Assembly: GCA_958477465.1 (NCBI GenBank)
Contig: CAUEFX010000031.1
Location: 1-45,800, forward strand
Direction of reading: 5' to 3'
DNA: 45,800 nt
DNA from: an uncultured Bacteroides sp.
GTDB taxonomy: Bacteria > Bacteroidota > Bacteroidia > Bacteroidales > Bacteroidaceae
In this document: positions 32,565-41,197 of the stretch, piece by piece
Numbering within the stretch: position 1 is the first letter of the stretch
Layout of the letters: each line of letters opens with the position of its first letter
Position numbers and translations under genes: made by a program
Notes under the pieces: generated by a model
Database searches by the model: none
Seen by the model: the letters and a program-made list of their open reading frames with translations, nothing else
Told to the model about the DNA's origin: nothing

Positions 32565-32592
32565 CCGACCATCTATAGAAAAGGAACATTAT

Positions 32593-35361
32593 ATGTCAGA
32601 AAATAACTTCATATCGATTAAAGGAGCCAGAGTTAACAACCTAAAAAACATTGATGTAGATATTCCACGAAATAAACTTGTCGTTATCACCGGGCTTTCG
32701 GGTTCGGGCAAATCATCACTGGCATTCGATACGCTTTATGCCGAAGGGCAAAGACGCTACGTTGAAAGTCTCAGCAGTTATGCCCGGCAGTTCCTGGGAC
32801 GAATGAGTAAACCTGAATGTGATTTCATCAAAGGCATTCCTCCTGCAATTGCCATCGAGCAGAAAGTAAACAGCCGCAATCCACGTTCTACAGTCGGTAC
32901 ATCGACCGAAATATACGAATACCTGCGATTGCTGTATGCACGTGTGGGAAAAACATACAGTCCGATAAGCGGTCAGGAAGTAAAGAAGCACTCTACGGAA
33001 GATATTGTAAACTGCATGCTTTCCTATCCGGAAGGAACACGCTATACGGTACTCACCCAGATACTCCTGCGCGAAGACCGTAATATGGAGCAACAACTGG
33101 AAATAGACCTCAAACAGGGATTCAACCGCATCGAGGTAAACGGAGAAATGGTTCGTATCGATGAATACAAACCGAAAACAGAGGACACGGTGTACTTGCT
33201 GGTAGACCGTATGGCAGTGGCCGGCACGAAAGATGCCATCAGCCGTTTGACGGATTCGGCCGAAACCGCTATGTATGAGGGAGACGGTATGTGCATGTTG
33301 CACTTTTATCTGCCGGACGGAACAACCCGATTACATACATTCAGTACCAAATTCGAAGCCGACGGTATCACTTTCGAAGAGCCGAACGATCAGATGTTCT
33401 CATTCAATTCTCCCATAGGAGCTTGCCCCGTATGTGAAGGCTTCGGCAAAGTAATCGGCATTGACGAACATCTGGTAGTCCCCAACCGGTCGCTCTCCAT
33501 TTACGACGGAGCAATCGTATGCTGGCGTGGCGAAAAAATGGGGGAATGGAAGGATATGGTTATCCGCAATGCAGAAAAAGTCGGTCTTCCGATATTCACC
33601 CCCTATTTTGAGTTGACAGACGAGCAACGCCGCATGCTGTGGGAAGGTACAAGATATTTCGAAGGCATCAACGCCTTCTTTAAGATGCTGGAAGAAAACC
33701 AGTATAAAATACAATACCGCGTAATGCTTGCACGTTATAGAGGAAAGACACTCTGTCCCAAGTGCCACGGTACCCGACTGAAACCGGAAGCAGGATATGT
33801 TCGTGTAGGCGGACACAGCATATCAGAATTGGTAGATCTTCCGATTACCGAATTGAAACAGTTTTTCGATACCCTTCAACTGAATCCGCACGACACAGAA
33901 GTCGCCCGCCGTATCTTATTGGAAATCAATAGCCGCATCCGATTCCTCATCGATGTAGGATTGGGGTATCTGACACTGAACCGCCTTAGTAATTCGTTAT
34001 CCGGTGGTGAGAGCCAGCGTATCAATCTGGCCACATCCTTGGGGAGCAGCCTGGTAGGCAGTCTTTATATTCTCGATGAACCGAGCATCGGATTGCACAG
34101 CCGCGACACCGACCGACTGATTCATGTGTTGCGCGAGTTACAGGCATTGGGCAATACGGTAGTGGTAGTAGAGCACGATGAAGAGATTATCCGTGCAGCC
34201 GACTACATTATCGATATCGGTCCGAATGCCGGACGCTTGGGAGGGGAAGTGGTCTACCAAGGTGACATGAAAGATCTGCAGAAAGGAAGTAACAGCCACA
34301 CTGTCCGCTACCTGTTGGGAGAAGAGCAAATTCCCGTACCCGCCCACCGTCGTCCCTGGAATAACTACATTGAAATAAAAGGAGCCAGAGAGAATAATCT
34401 GAAAGGTGTTGACGTACGCTTCCCATTGAATGTGATGACGGTAGTAACCGGTGTATCCGGTTCGGGAAAAAGTACGCTGGTCCGTGATATTTTCTATCGG
34501 GCATTAAAGCGGGAACTGGATGAATGCAGCGACCGCCCGGGAGAGTTTGCTTCAATCGATGGCGACATCCGCAACCTTCGTAATGTCGAGTTCGTGGATC
34601 AGAACCCCATCGGCAAATCCTCACGTTCGAATCCGGTAACTTACATCAAAGCATACGACGAGATACGTAAGCTATGGGCTGAGCAGCCTTTAGCCAAACA
34701 GATGGGATATTCAGCCGGATTCTTTAGCTTCAACAGCGAAGGAGGCCGTTGCGAAGAGTGTAAAGGAGAGGGAACCATTACCGTGGAAATGCAGTTCATG
34801 GCCGACTTGGTGCTCGAATGTGAATCCTGCCACGGAAAACGTTTCAAGACGGATACCCTGGAAGTGAAATTCCATGAAAAGAACATTTACGATGTACTGG
34901 AGATGACCGTAAACCAAGCCATCGAATTCTTCACTGAGTACGGGCAGAAGAAGATCGTTAAAAAGCTGATTCCACTGCAAGATGTAGGATTAGGATATAT
35001 CAAACTCGGACAATCCTCCTCTACTCTGTCGGGTGGCGAAAACCAACGTGTGAAACTGGCCTATTACCTAAGCCAGGAAAAAGCAGATCCCACCCTGTTT
35101 ATCTTTGATGAGCCCACTACCGGATTACACTTCCATGACATCCGGAAACTACTGGACGCATTCGATGCCCTCATCCGCCGAGGACATACCATCATCATCA
35201 TCGAGCATAATATGGATATGATAAAATGCGCCGACCATATCATCGATCTCGGACCGGAAGGGGGAGACAAAGGAGGATATATCATAGCTACAGGAACTCC
35301 GGAAGAGGTAGCAGCCTGCGCCAACAGCTATACGGGGCAGTTCCTAAAAGAAAAGCTATAA
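32593..35361 (+). CDS. uvrA: Excinuclease ABC subunit A
   Basis: This 922-residue DNA-damage sensor of nucleotide excision repair loads UvrB. It has two ABC ATPase halves. Half 1 has Walker A GLSGSGKSSL (about 35-44) and signature LSGGESQR; half 2 has Walker A GVSGSGKSTL and signature LSGGENQR, with Walker B YILDEPSIGL and FIFDEPTTGL. Zinc-finger modules are visible at CPVCEGFGK, CPKCHGTRL and CEECKGEG...CESCHGKRF. The length matches the family (E. coli 940). The start at 32593 gives the normal N-terminus (MSENNFISIKGARVNNLKNI). It stands alone and ends with a hairpin at 35423. Confidence 0.97.
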   Translation: MSENNFISIKGARVNNLKNIDVDIPRNKLVVITGLSGSGKSSLAFDTLYAEGQRRYVESLSSYARQFLGRMSKPECDFIKGIPPAIAIEQKVNSRNPRSTVGTSTEIYEYLRLLYARVGKTYSPISGQEVKKHSTEDIVNCMLSYPEGTRYTVLTQILLREDRNMEQQLEIDLKQGFNRIEVNGEMVRIDEYKPKTEDTVYLLVDRMAVAGTKDAISRLTDSAETAMYEGDGMCMLHFYLPDGTTRLHTFSTKFEADGITFEEPNDQMFSFNSPIGACPVCEGFGKVIGIDEHLVVPNRSLSIYDGAIVCWRGEKMGEWKDMVIRNAEKVGLPIFTPYFELTDEQRRMLWEGTRYFEGINAFFKMLEENQYKIQYRVMLARYRGKTLCPKCHGTRLKPEAGYVRVGGHSISELVDLPITELKQFFDTLQLNPHDTEVARRILLEINSRIRFLIDVGLGYLTLNRLSNSLSGGESQRINLATSLGSSLVGSLYILDEPSIGLHSRDTDRLIHVLRELQALGNTVVVVEHDEEIIRAADYIIDIGPNAGRLGGEVVYQGDMKDLQKGSNSHTVRYLLGEEQIPVPAHRRPWNNYIEIKGARENNLKGVDVRFPLNVMTVVTGVSGSGKSTLVRDIFYRALKRELDECSDRPGEFASIDGDIRNLRNVEFVDQNPIGKSSRSNPVTYIKAYDEIRKLWAEQPLAKQMGYSAGFFSFNSEGGRCEECKGEGTITVEMQFMADLVLECESCHGKRFKTDTLEVKFHEKNIYDVLEMTVNQAIEFFTEYGQKKIVKKLIPLQDVGLGYIKLGQSSSTLSGGENQRVKLAYYLSQEKADPTLFIFDEPTTGLHFHDIRKLLDAFDALIRRGHTIIIIEHNMDMIKCADHIIDLGPEGGDKGGYIIATGTPEEVAACANSYTGQFLKEKL

Positions 35362-35422
35362 ACCAAAAGAAGGAAAACAAAAACAGAAGAAAGACAAAAC
35401 AAAGGACTGCTTCGTGAAAAGA

Positions 35423-35464
35423 AGATCACCTCTGCCACAAATGCTTGTAGCAGAGGTGATCTTT
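35423..35464 (+). terminator. Terminator-like hairpin after uvrA, sister of the purL hairpin
   Basis: GATCACCTCTGC pairs with GCAGAGGTGATC around the loop CACAAATGCTTGTA, with AAG...CTT extending the stem. Followed by TTTAAGTTTTG, a weak U tract. The same layout and loop occur at 24839-24876. Confidence 0.75.
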
Positions 35465-35523
35465 AAGTTTTGCGCATTTCGTCACCCCCTTCTCTTATTT
35501 TCAGGGGATGCCCAAGTTTCAAT

Positions 35524-36009
35524 TTAGAAGTAGAACCCGAATCCTACCCGAATGCCGAATTTAGACAAGTCACTGTCATTGAAACGCCATTTGTAGTATA
35601 CGGCCGGTTCAATAGTAACCGTACGTGAAAGGAAATAAGCATATCCTGCTTCAATGCCCAATCCCCATTCTGTATCACTGTGGCCGCCTTTCATACGATA
35701 ACGGTTCAAATCGAGACCGGCACCCAAGTAAACGCCTGTCTTATTAAAATAATAACGTCCTCCGGTTCCTATCGTATAGATGTCTATCGGCTTGCTCCAA
35801 TCGGCACTTGCCTCCACCATCAAGGCAATTCCCTCTGCAAGGAACGTACCGGCTTTCGCCCCGATGCCAAACTGTGCTTTTTCACTATTGCTATATGAAA
35901 AGTTCAATCCGGTAAGCGACGGGTTAATAATCCACTTTCCCTGTTCAAACTGTGCCCGGGCAGCTAACGAAGCCACCAACAGACAAACGACCAATACCAA
36001 TTTCCTCAT
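35524..36009 (-). CDS. Small outer-membrane beta-barrel protein
   Basis: The 161-residue protein has a clean signal peptide (residues 1-19, cut after ARA) and alternating hydrophobic strands rich in Gly, Tyr and Phe. It ends in FGIRVGFGFYF, a typical outer-membrane C-terminal strand with a terminal Phe. It reads as an OmpX/OMP_b-brl type eight-strand barrel of Bacteroidetes. The function is unknown; such small barrels often help structure or adhesion. It lies 4 nt downstream of a small membrane protein gene in the leftward order cstA-small protein-barrel, which could mean co-transcription. Confidence 0.8.
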   Translation of the reverse strand: MRKLVLVVCLLVASLAARAQFEQGKWIINPSLTGLNFSYSNSEKAQFGIGAKAGTFLAEGIALMVEASADWSKPIDIYTIGTGGRYYFNKTGVYLGAGLDLNRYRMKGGHSDTEWGLGIEAGYAYFLSRTVTIEPAVYYKWRFNDSDLSKFGIRVGFGFYF

Positions 36010-36013
36010 ACAC

Positions 36014-36262
36014 TTATTTTTTTAGATTAGTATAATGCTCTTCCTCACGACGACGATGCTGTAACTTCTCTTTTTGCCTCAATACCAGCCAGAGAACAAA
36101 AACAATGACATACGAAATCGCAAGAGTAATATATTTCTCCGTATCACTTATTTCTGCATTGCGCGGCAACAGATAAGCCGCCGTCACAGAAACATAAACA
36201 AGAAGGGCCAGAGTGACCCAAGTAGACTTTTTAAATTTCTTCATCAGGTTTAAATTAATCAT
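36014..36262 (-). CDS. Small two-helix membrane protein
   Basis: The protein (82 aa, or 76 aa if it starts at the ATG at 36244) has two hydrophobic helices (about 16-31 and 46-62) joined by a short polar loop, and a highly charged C-terminus (KEKLQHRRREEEHYTNLKK). I do not recognise it. It begins 3 nt after the cstA stop and ends 4 nt before the barrel gene, so it may be translated from the cstA transcript. The internal Met (MKKFKK) looks a more natural start because it begins a positively charged N-terminus. No function is proposed. Confidence 0.65.
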   Translation of the reverse strand: MINLNLMKKFKKSTWVTLALLVYVSVTAAYLLPRNAEISDTEKYITLAISYVIVFVLWLVLRQKEKLQHRRREEEHYTNLKK

Positions 36263-36265
36263 TTA

Positions 36266-37687
36266 TTACTTTTTAAGAGCCGATCGCCCTTTCCATACGA
36301 TAAACCAAACCGCTCCTACCAACGTACAAACACCTCCGATAACATACGACAAAGTATGCGTAAGCCCTAATCCTTCGGGAGCGATGCAAATATAAGTGGA
36401 GCAGACAGCCGTCATAAACAAGGCCGGTATCAACGTTATCCAATAAGGCTTTCGGGAACGTACCAGATACACCGTAATAGCCCACAGGGTAAATACGGCA
36501 AGTGTCTGATTGGCCCAGGCAAAGTAACGCCAGATCATATTGAAACCATTCGCATCACTTAAGCTGTAAAGCAGCAGACCGATAGCCGCTGCAAACATCG
36601 GAATACAGATATACAGACGCCGACGCATGCTTCTTTGTTCCAATCCCAGGAAATCGGCCACAATGAGACGGGCCGAACGAAAGGCCGTATCCCCCGAAGT
36701 AATAGGTGCGGCAATGACCCCTAAAATTGCCAATACCCCACCGATTGCCCCCAGCCAGTCTTTTGTAATCGAGTCTACAATGACCGAGGCATTATTCTCT
36801 TCCATCCCATTCTCATGAAAAAAGTAAGTAGCGGCAGCAGCCCAAATCAAAGCGACAATTCCTTCGGTAATCATTGCCCCGTAAAACACCGGGCGTCCGT
36901 GACGTTCGGAAGTCATGCAACGTGCCATCAACGGACTCTGGGTAGCATGAAATCCGGAAATAGCCCCACAGGCAATACTGACAAACATAATCGGGAAAAT
37001 GGGCAATGCGTCAGCATCCGGATTCGTATTCTGCAATCCGTCCCATAGCTCCGGCAATGCCGGATGATGCACATAGAGCATCACAACGATCCCGACTGCC
37101 ATAAACAGTAAAGCGATGGCAAATATCGGATATATTTTACCGATAATCTTATCTACCGGCAACAAAGTAGCAAGGATATAATACGCAAAGACCACAATAA
37201 TCCAGAATGTAGCATCCAACGATTCCGGTGTCAGCTTCGCCAACAGTCCTGCCGGACCGGCAACGAACACCGCCCCAACCAAAACCATCAGAATAACCGT
37301 AAAACCACGCATCACCTGCTTGGTAGTCAATCCCAAATAGCGTCCGATAATCTCCGGCAAACTCTCCCCACCGTTTCGCAACGAAAGCATTCCGGCAAAA
37401 TAATCATGAACAGCACCGGCAAAGATACTTCCGAATACAATCCATAAATAAGAAGAAGTTCCAAACTTTGCCCCCATTATCGCTCCAAATATAGGACCGA
37501 GCCCCGCGATATTGAGAAACTGTATCATAAAAATCTTCCACGTAGGTAACGGGATATAATCCACTCCATCAGCCTTTGTCAAGGCAGGAGTCTTTCGGTC
37601 GTCGGGTCCGAAAACCCGTTCCATCAAACGCCCATAAGTAAAATATCCGACAATAAGCGCCAATAGGCACAACGTAAATGTAATCAT
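36266..37687 (-). CDS. cstA: Carbon starvation protein A (peptide/pyruvate transporter family)
   Basis: The protein (473 aa from the ATG at 37687) is a polytopic CstA-family transporter with about twelve to thirteen hydrophobic segments. Visible family blocks are FMIQFLNIAGLGPIFGAIMG, GAVHDYFAGMLSLRNGGESL, SIACGAISGFHATQSPLMAR and APITSGDTAFRSARLIVADFLG. It is shorter than E. coli CstA (701 aa), like other Bacteroidetes members. Family members carry peptides or pyruvate during carbon starvation; the substrate here is not known. The frame is open upstream, but the MITFTL start fits the first transmembrane helix and the promoter at 37712-37742. Confidence 0.9.
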   Translation of the reverse strand: MITFTLCLLALIVGYFTYGRLMERVFGPDDRKTPALTKADGVDYIPLPTWKIFMIQFLNIAGLGPIFGAIMGAKFGTSSYLWIVFGSIFAGAVHDYFAGMLSLRNGGESLPEIIGRYLGLTTKQVMRGFTVILMVLVGAVFVAGPAGLLAKLTPESLDATFWIIVVFAYYILATLLPVDKIIGKIYPIFAIALLFMAVGIVVMLYVHHPALPELWDGLQNTNPDADALPIFPIMFVSIACGAISGFHATQSPLMARCMTSERHGRPVFYGAMITEGIVALIWAAAATYFFHENGMEENNASVIVDSITKDWLGAIGGVLAILGVIAAPITSGDTAFRSARLIVADFLGLEQRSMRRRLYICIPMFAAAIGLLLYSLSDANGFNMIWRYFAWANQTLAVFTLWAITVYLVRSRKPYWITLIPALFMTAVCSTYICIAPEGLGLTHTLSYVIGGVCTLVGAVWFIVWKGRSALKK

Positions 37688-37711
37688 GACATGTTTATAG
37701 TTTAACAGACG

Positions 37712-37742
37712 CAAATGTAACATAATCTCACGAAACGCACAA
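37712..37742 (-). promoter_or_regulatory. cstA promoter
   Basis: On the leftward strand TTG (37742-37740) and TACATTTG (37719-37712) are 20 nt apart, a good Bacteroides-type promoter 25 nt before the ATG at 37687. Confidence 0.65.
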
Positions 37743-37760
37743 GAATACCGACACTTTTAC

Positions 37761-37768
37761 TAACTTTG
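37761..37768 (+). promoter_or_regulatory. -7 box of the rightward GHL10 gene
   Basis: TAACTTTG lies 29 nt before the start at 37798 and back to back with the cstA promoter. Confidence 0.6.
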
Positions 37769-37797
37769 CAGTCATTTATAACAAAACAAAAACAGTA

Positions 37798-39249
37798 ATG
37801 CACCGTTATCTACTCTTCCTGTTTCTTATCCTGTCGCTGGCTTCTGCAGGAGCGCAACCGAAATACGAGGTTCGCGCCGCATGGGTGACAGCCGCATACG
37901 GACTGGACTGGCCGCAGACAAAAGCAACGACACCCGCTGGTATCCGCCGTCAGCAGGAAGAGCTGGTGAAGATTCTCGACAAGCTGAAAGCCGCCAATTT
38001 CAATACCGTATTGTTCCAGACCCGAATACGGGGAGACGTGCTCTACAAATCCTCTATTGAGCCGTATAATTCCATCCTGACTGGAAAAGCAGATGGCGAT
38101 CCGGGATATGACCCATTGGCGTTTGCTGTGCGCGAGTGTCATAAGCGGGGTATGGAGTGTCACGCCTGGATGGCAGCCATCCCGTTGGGAAATCAAAAAC
38201 ATGTGACCAAGCAGGGAAATAAATCTGTCACGAAAAAAAGAAAAGAGATATGTATTCTTTATAAAAATGAATACTTCCTCAATCCGGGACATCCGTCCAC
38301 GAAAGAATACCTGATGAAATTGATACGGGAGGTGGTAACCCGTTATGATGTGGACGGCGTACATTTCGATTACTTGCGTTATCCGGAAAATGCCCCCCGC
38401 TTTCCGGACAGTTACGACTTCCGCCGCTACGGTAAAGGCAGAACGCTGAGTCAATGGCGTCGGGACAATCTGACAGACATCGTGCGCTATATATATAAAG
38501 GTGTAAAAGAGATCAAGCCGTGGGTAAAGGTAAGCACCAGCCCGGTAGGAAAATACAAAGACACCTCCCGATACTCTTCACGCGGCTGGAATGCTTTCCA
38601 CACCGTATATCAAGATCCGCAAGGCTGGTTAGGAGAAGGCATACAAGACCAGATCTACCCCATGATGTATTTCCGGCAGAATAATTTCTATCCTTTCGCT
38701 CTCGATTGGCAGGAACAACGCAACGGTCGGCAGATCATACCGGGATTGGGTATCTACTTTCTGCATCCCAAGGAGGGAAATTGGATACGGGAAGATGTGG
38801 ACCGGCAAATCTACTTTATCCGCGAGTATAAACTGGCAGGAGAAGCCCATTACCGGACAAAATACCTGATGGATAACACACAAGGTATCTATGACGAGCT
38901 GGCAGAGAACTTTTATGCCCATCCCGCCCTTCAACCCGCCATGCCATGGCTGGACAGTGTTCCGCCCAGTGCACCGTCCGGACTGAAAGTAACTTCCGGA
39001 AAAAACGGCTACACATTATTAACCTGGCAAGCAGCCACGGACAATGACAAAATAAATGCACCAAGATATGTGGTTTATGCTTCGGATGTTTATCCGGTGG
39101 ACACCACCCGCCCGGAAAACATCATTGCACAAGGTATACGGGGAACGGAATACGTCTATGCCCCTCTCCTGCCATGGGACAGAAAAGTGCACTTTGCCGT
39201 AACAGCAGTAGACCGATATGGAAACGAAGGGGAAGCAGTACAAGAATAA
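37798..39249 (+). CDS. GHL10/DUF187-type glycosyl hydrolase-like secreted protein, second paralogue
   Basis: The 483-residue protein has a signal peptide (1-19, cut after GAQ) and starts the family block KYEVRAAWVTAAYGLDW. A TIM-barrel domain follows (about 20-370), with NTVLFQTRIRGDVLY, VDGVHFDYLRYP (active-site Asp residues) and WVKVSTSPVGKYK, then a C-terminal Fn3-like domain (about 385-483). It resembles the product at 30702-32207 but is shorter and diverged (VDGVHFDYLRYP against VDAIHMDDYFYPYP). The family's substrate is generally unknown. It ends 5 nt before the converging ATP-grasp gene. Confidence 0.88.
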   Translation: MHRYLLFLFLILSLASAGAQPKYEVRAAWVTAAYGLDWPQTKATTPAGIRRQQEELVKILDKLKAANFNTVLFQTRIRGDVLYKSSIEPYNSILTGKADGDPGYDPLAFAVRECHKRGMECHAWMAAIPLGNQKHVTKQGNKSVTKKRKEICILYKNEYFLNPGHPSTKEYLMKLIREVVTRYDVDGVHFDYLRYPENAPRFPDSYDFRRYGKGRTLSQWRRDNLTDIVRYIYKGVKEIKPWVKVSTSPVGKYKDTSRYSSRGWNAFHTVYQDPQGWLGEGIQDQIYPMMYFRQNNFYPFALDWQEQRNGRQIIPGLGIYFLHPKEGNWIREDVDRQIYFIREYKLAGEAHYRTKYLMDNTQGIYDELAENFYAHPALQPAMPWLDSVPPSAPSGLKVTSGKNGYTLLTWQAATDNDKINAPRYVVYASDVYPVDTTRPENIIAQGIRGTEYVYAPLLPWDRKVHFAVTAVDRYGNEGEAVQE

Positions 39250-39254
39250 AAAAC

Positions 39255-40445
39255 TTACTGTTCTACCTCAATCCATGCCCGATATGCGCTCCGGTTAGTG
39301 ACCGGTATCAACGGCATATAACCGACTGCCACTTTTCCCTCTTTTATCCGAAGCGGATATCTCTCTTTCATCTGTCCGTGCGCCTGCATGGCTTCACCGG
39401 CAACCGGATGATAAGTAATGGAAAAACGACCGGAGGAACCGGGAGAAACATACCTCTTATAGATAAAATGCGCTACCACTCCCATGTTCATCCGCAGATT
39501 GATCTCCACGCAGGGATGAATCCGATATTTCACTTCTCCGGAAGAGAACCGGCAAATCATCATATCCACTCCAAGATAACCCGAATAACCGAAACCGATA
39601 CGAAAGGACAACTCCTCCTCCAACTTACGTTTCAGCCTATCGAAAGATGCCTTTGGCGCATAAGCGGAAAGACGTCGTTCAATCTCCTCATCGGGCAGTA
39701 ACAGGTTGCCATCATAAGCCCCACCGGTATTGGTAGAGAAGATGGAATACCCTACAAAGCGTACTTTTCCCATACCGTCCGAGAAGAATTCCATGGCAAA
39801 ATCGACTACCTTATCATATATAGGTTCTGCTATTATGCCGCCTTGGAGTGCAGCTATACGCTTACACCAACCGGCAATAAAAACGGAATAGTGCCCTTTA
39901 CACCAGTTCAAGCCCTTACCACTACCCGAGAGTGGTGCTTTCAACAGGCAAGAAGCGCGGCTTTCAACAAAATGCTGCCACTCTTCCGGCTGCGTCAGAT
40001 AAAAAGATTCTCCACAAAAAGATTCATCCAATTGCAAACGGGGCAACAATTCCATCGCCCGGCCTCTATGAGACAAATGCCGCAATTCTTTCAGATACGA
40101 CTCTGACGGCAATTCCGTTTCCGGTATTCCCAAACGCTGGAGCCGTCTCTTCAAAGCCGGATTCCACCCCCAAGGTACCGGTTTCAAATTCGGAGTCGAA
40201 GCTATTTCCGGTTCGGTCATCAGCTCTGCCGAGACCAATAGGCGCTCCTGTATCTCACGAAGGAAAGTAAGATTATAGGCTGAAGGCGCCAGTACGGCAC
40301 TCCCAGCCGAAGCATACCAAACCGGCAATAAAGCCAATTCCTCCGCCATCCGCCGGGCAGTGGCAGGAGGCATATAGTTCACCTCTCCGCTTGCCAATGC
40401 CAAGTCGTTGTCCGGATTAAACAGATAAAGCTCCCGTTCTGTCAT
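39255..40445 (-). CDS. Uncharacterised ATP-grasp-like protein
   Basis: The 396-residue cytoplasmic protein has no signal peptide or membrane helix. Its start (MTERELYLFNPDNDLALA) and NYMPPATARRMAEEL form a Bacteroidetes-conserved block. The ATP-grasp character lies in LLKAPLSGSGKGLNWC (glycine loop with Lys), IIAEPIYDKVVDFAMEFF (E-P and the hinge), SGYLGVDMMIC (metal Asp) and CVEINLRMNMG (metal-binding E-x-N followed by R). Such enzymes join a carboxylate to an amine or thiol with ATP. The substrate is unknown, and neighbours (a GHL10 protein and an AAA ATPase) do not suggest one. It is transcribed leftward from the promoter at 40558-40565, next to array B. Confidence 0.7.
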   Translation of the reverse strand: MTERELYLFNPDNDLALASGEVNYMPPATARRMAEELALLPVWYASAGSAVLAPSAYNLTFLREIQERLLVSAELMTEPEIASTPNLKPVPWGWNPALKRRLQRLGIPETELPSESYLKELRHLSHRGRAMELLPRLQLDESFCGESFYLTQPEEWQHFVESRASCLLKAPLSGSGKGLNWCKGHYSVFIAGWCKRIAALQGGIIAEPIYDKVVDFAMEFFSDGMGKVRFVGYSIFSTNTGGAYDGNLLLPDEEIERRLSAYAPKASFDRLKRKLEEELSFRIGFGYSGYLGVDMMICRFSSGEVKYRIHPCVEINLRMNMGVVAHFIYKRYVSPGSSGRFSITYHPVAGEAMQAHGQMKERYPLRIKEGKVAVGYMPLIPVTNRSAYRAWIEVEQ

Positions 40446-40557
40446 TTTATTCTTATTATCTTCATACTCTAATCATTTTTTCTCCGAATTGCAGTTCTTA
40501 CTAACGTCTTCTTCCCACAAGGAGGTGCAAACAGACGGATTACCGGAGAATATTTCG

Positions 40558-40565
40558 CAAATATA
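40558..40565 (-). promoter_or_regulatory. -7 box for the ATP-grasp gene
   Basis: CAAATATA is the complement of TATATTTG. It lies about 113 nt upstream of the ATG at 40445, directly beside array B, whose outermost unit reaches its -33 region. Confidence 0.65.
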
Positions 40566-40580
40566 CGCACAAAAGTACAC

Positions 40581-40750
40581 TCTGAACTGAAATAAATTGC
40601 ATTTTGCAATGGGAAGAACCATATTTGAACCGGAAGGAATCGCACTTTGAACCGAAAAGAATCGTGCTTTGAACCGGGAAGAATTGTATTTTAGACCAAG
40701 ATGAGCTCTATTTTAGACCGAGGTAAACCCTGTTTTAGACCGTATTCAAC
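40581..40750. repeat. 22-bp tandem repeat array B
   Basis: About eight degenerate units of 22 nt are contiguous, with starts at 40581, 40603, 40624, 40646, 40668, 40690, 40712 and 40734 (partial). The form is TTTGAACCGRGAAGAATYGTRY, drifting to TTTAGACCNAGRTRARCYCTRT. Units touch with no spacers. It lies between the ATP-grasp and AAA ATPase genes. Confidence 0.88.
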
Positions 40751-41144
40751 TTTTTTCACCCGCATTCAGTTCCCCCCTTCCCCTTGAATCTCTCTATTTT
40801 CCCAAAGTTATCATCTAACAATCTCCCGTCCGCGTTCTATTTTCCACAGCCGAAAGAAAGCGAAAGAAGCCCCTTTTAAACAAATCATCAGAAACAAGCA
40901 ACATTTCACTACATCTGTATTCCCAAAAGAGAATCCGAACAGCAAAAGCACAAACAGCCAATCAAAATGGCTGCATTATTTCCGTGCAACAGCCCGGCCG
41001 TCCACACAAATAGCACTCTTGAAGCAACGAAAATACCAATTTGACAAAATAACACCCTCCGGCAATGCTCTATCACCCGGCACAACATCTTCTTGCGAGA
41101 AGCACTAAAGTTACTAAATAAAAGCACAATTTTGCTATCTCTAC

Positions 41145-41175
41145 TTTGCAATTATCAGAAAAAGCACTATATTTG
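41145..41175 (+). promoter_or_regulatory. Promoter of the AAA ATPase gene
   Basis: TTTG (41145-41148) and TATATTTG (41168-41175), 19 nt apart, match the Bacteroides consensus exactly, 22 nt before the start at 41198. Confidence 0.85.
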
Positions 41176-41197
41176 CCACCCGAAAAACTTAGAAAAA

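Larger units (their letters stand above)
40446..41197. other. Intergenic region with repeat array and two promoters
   Basis: This 752-nt divergent gap holds the leftward -7 box at 40558-40565, the 22-bp array B (40581-40750) and the AAA ATPase promoter (41145-41175). 40751-41140 has no recognisable gene. A small hairpin CTTCTTGCGAGAAG is at 41090-41103. Confidence 0.7.

Noticed and set aside
32329..32589. 86-codon Cys-rich leftward frame before uvrA
   Set aside because: Its start lies upstream of the only promoter-like site on that strand and it has no recognisable domain; a structured RNA is the better guess.
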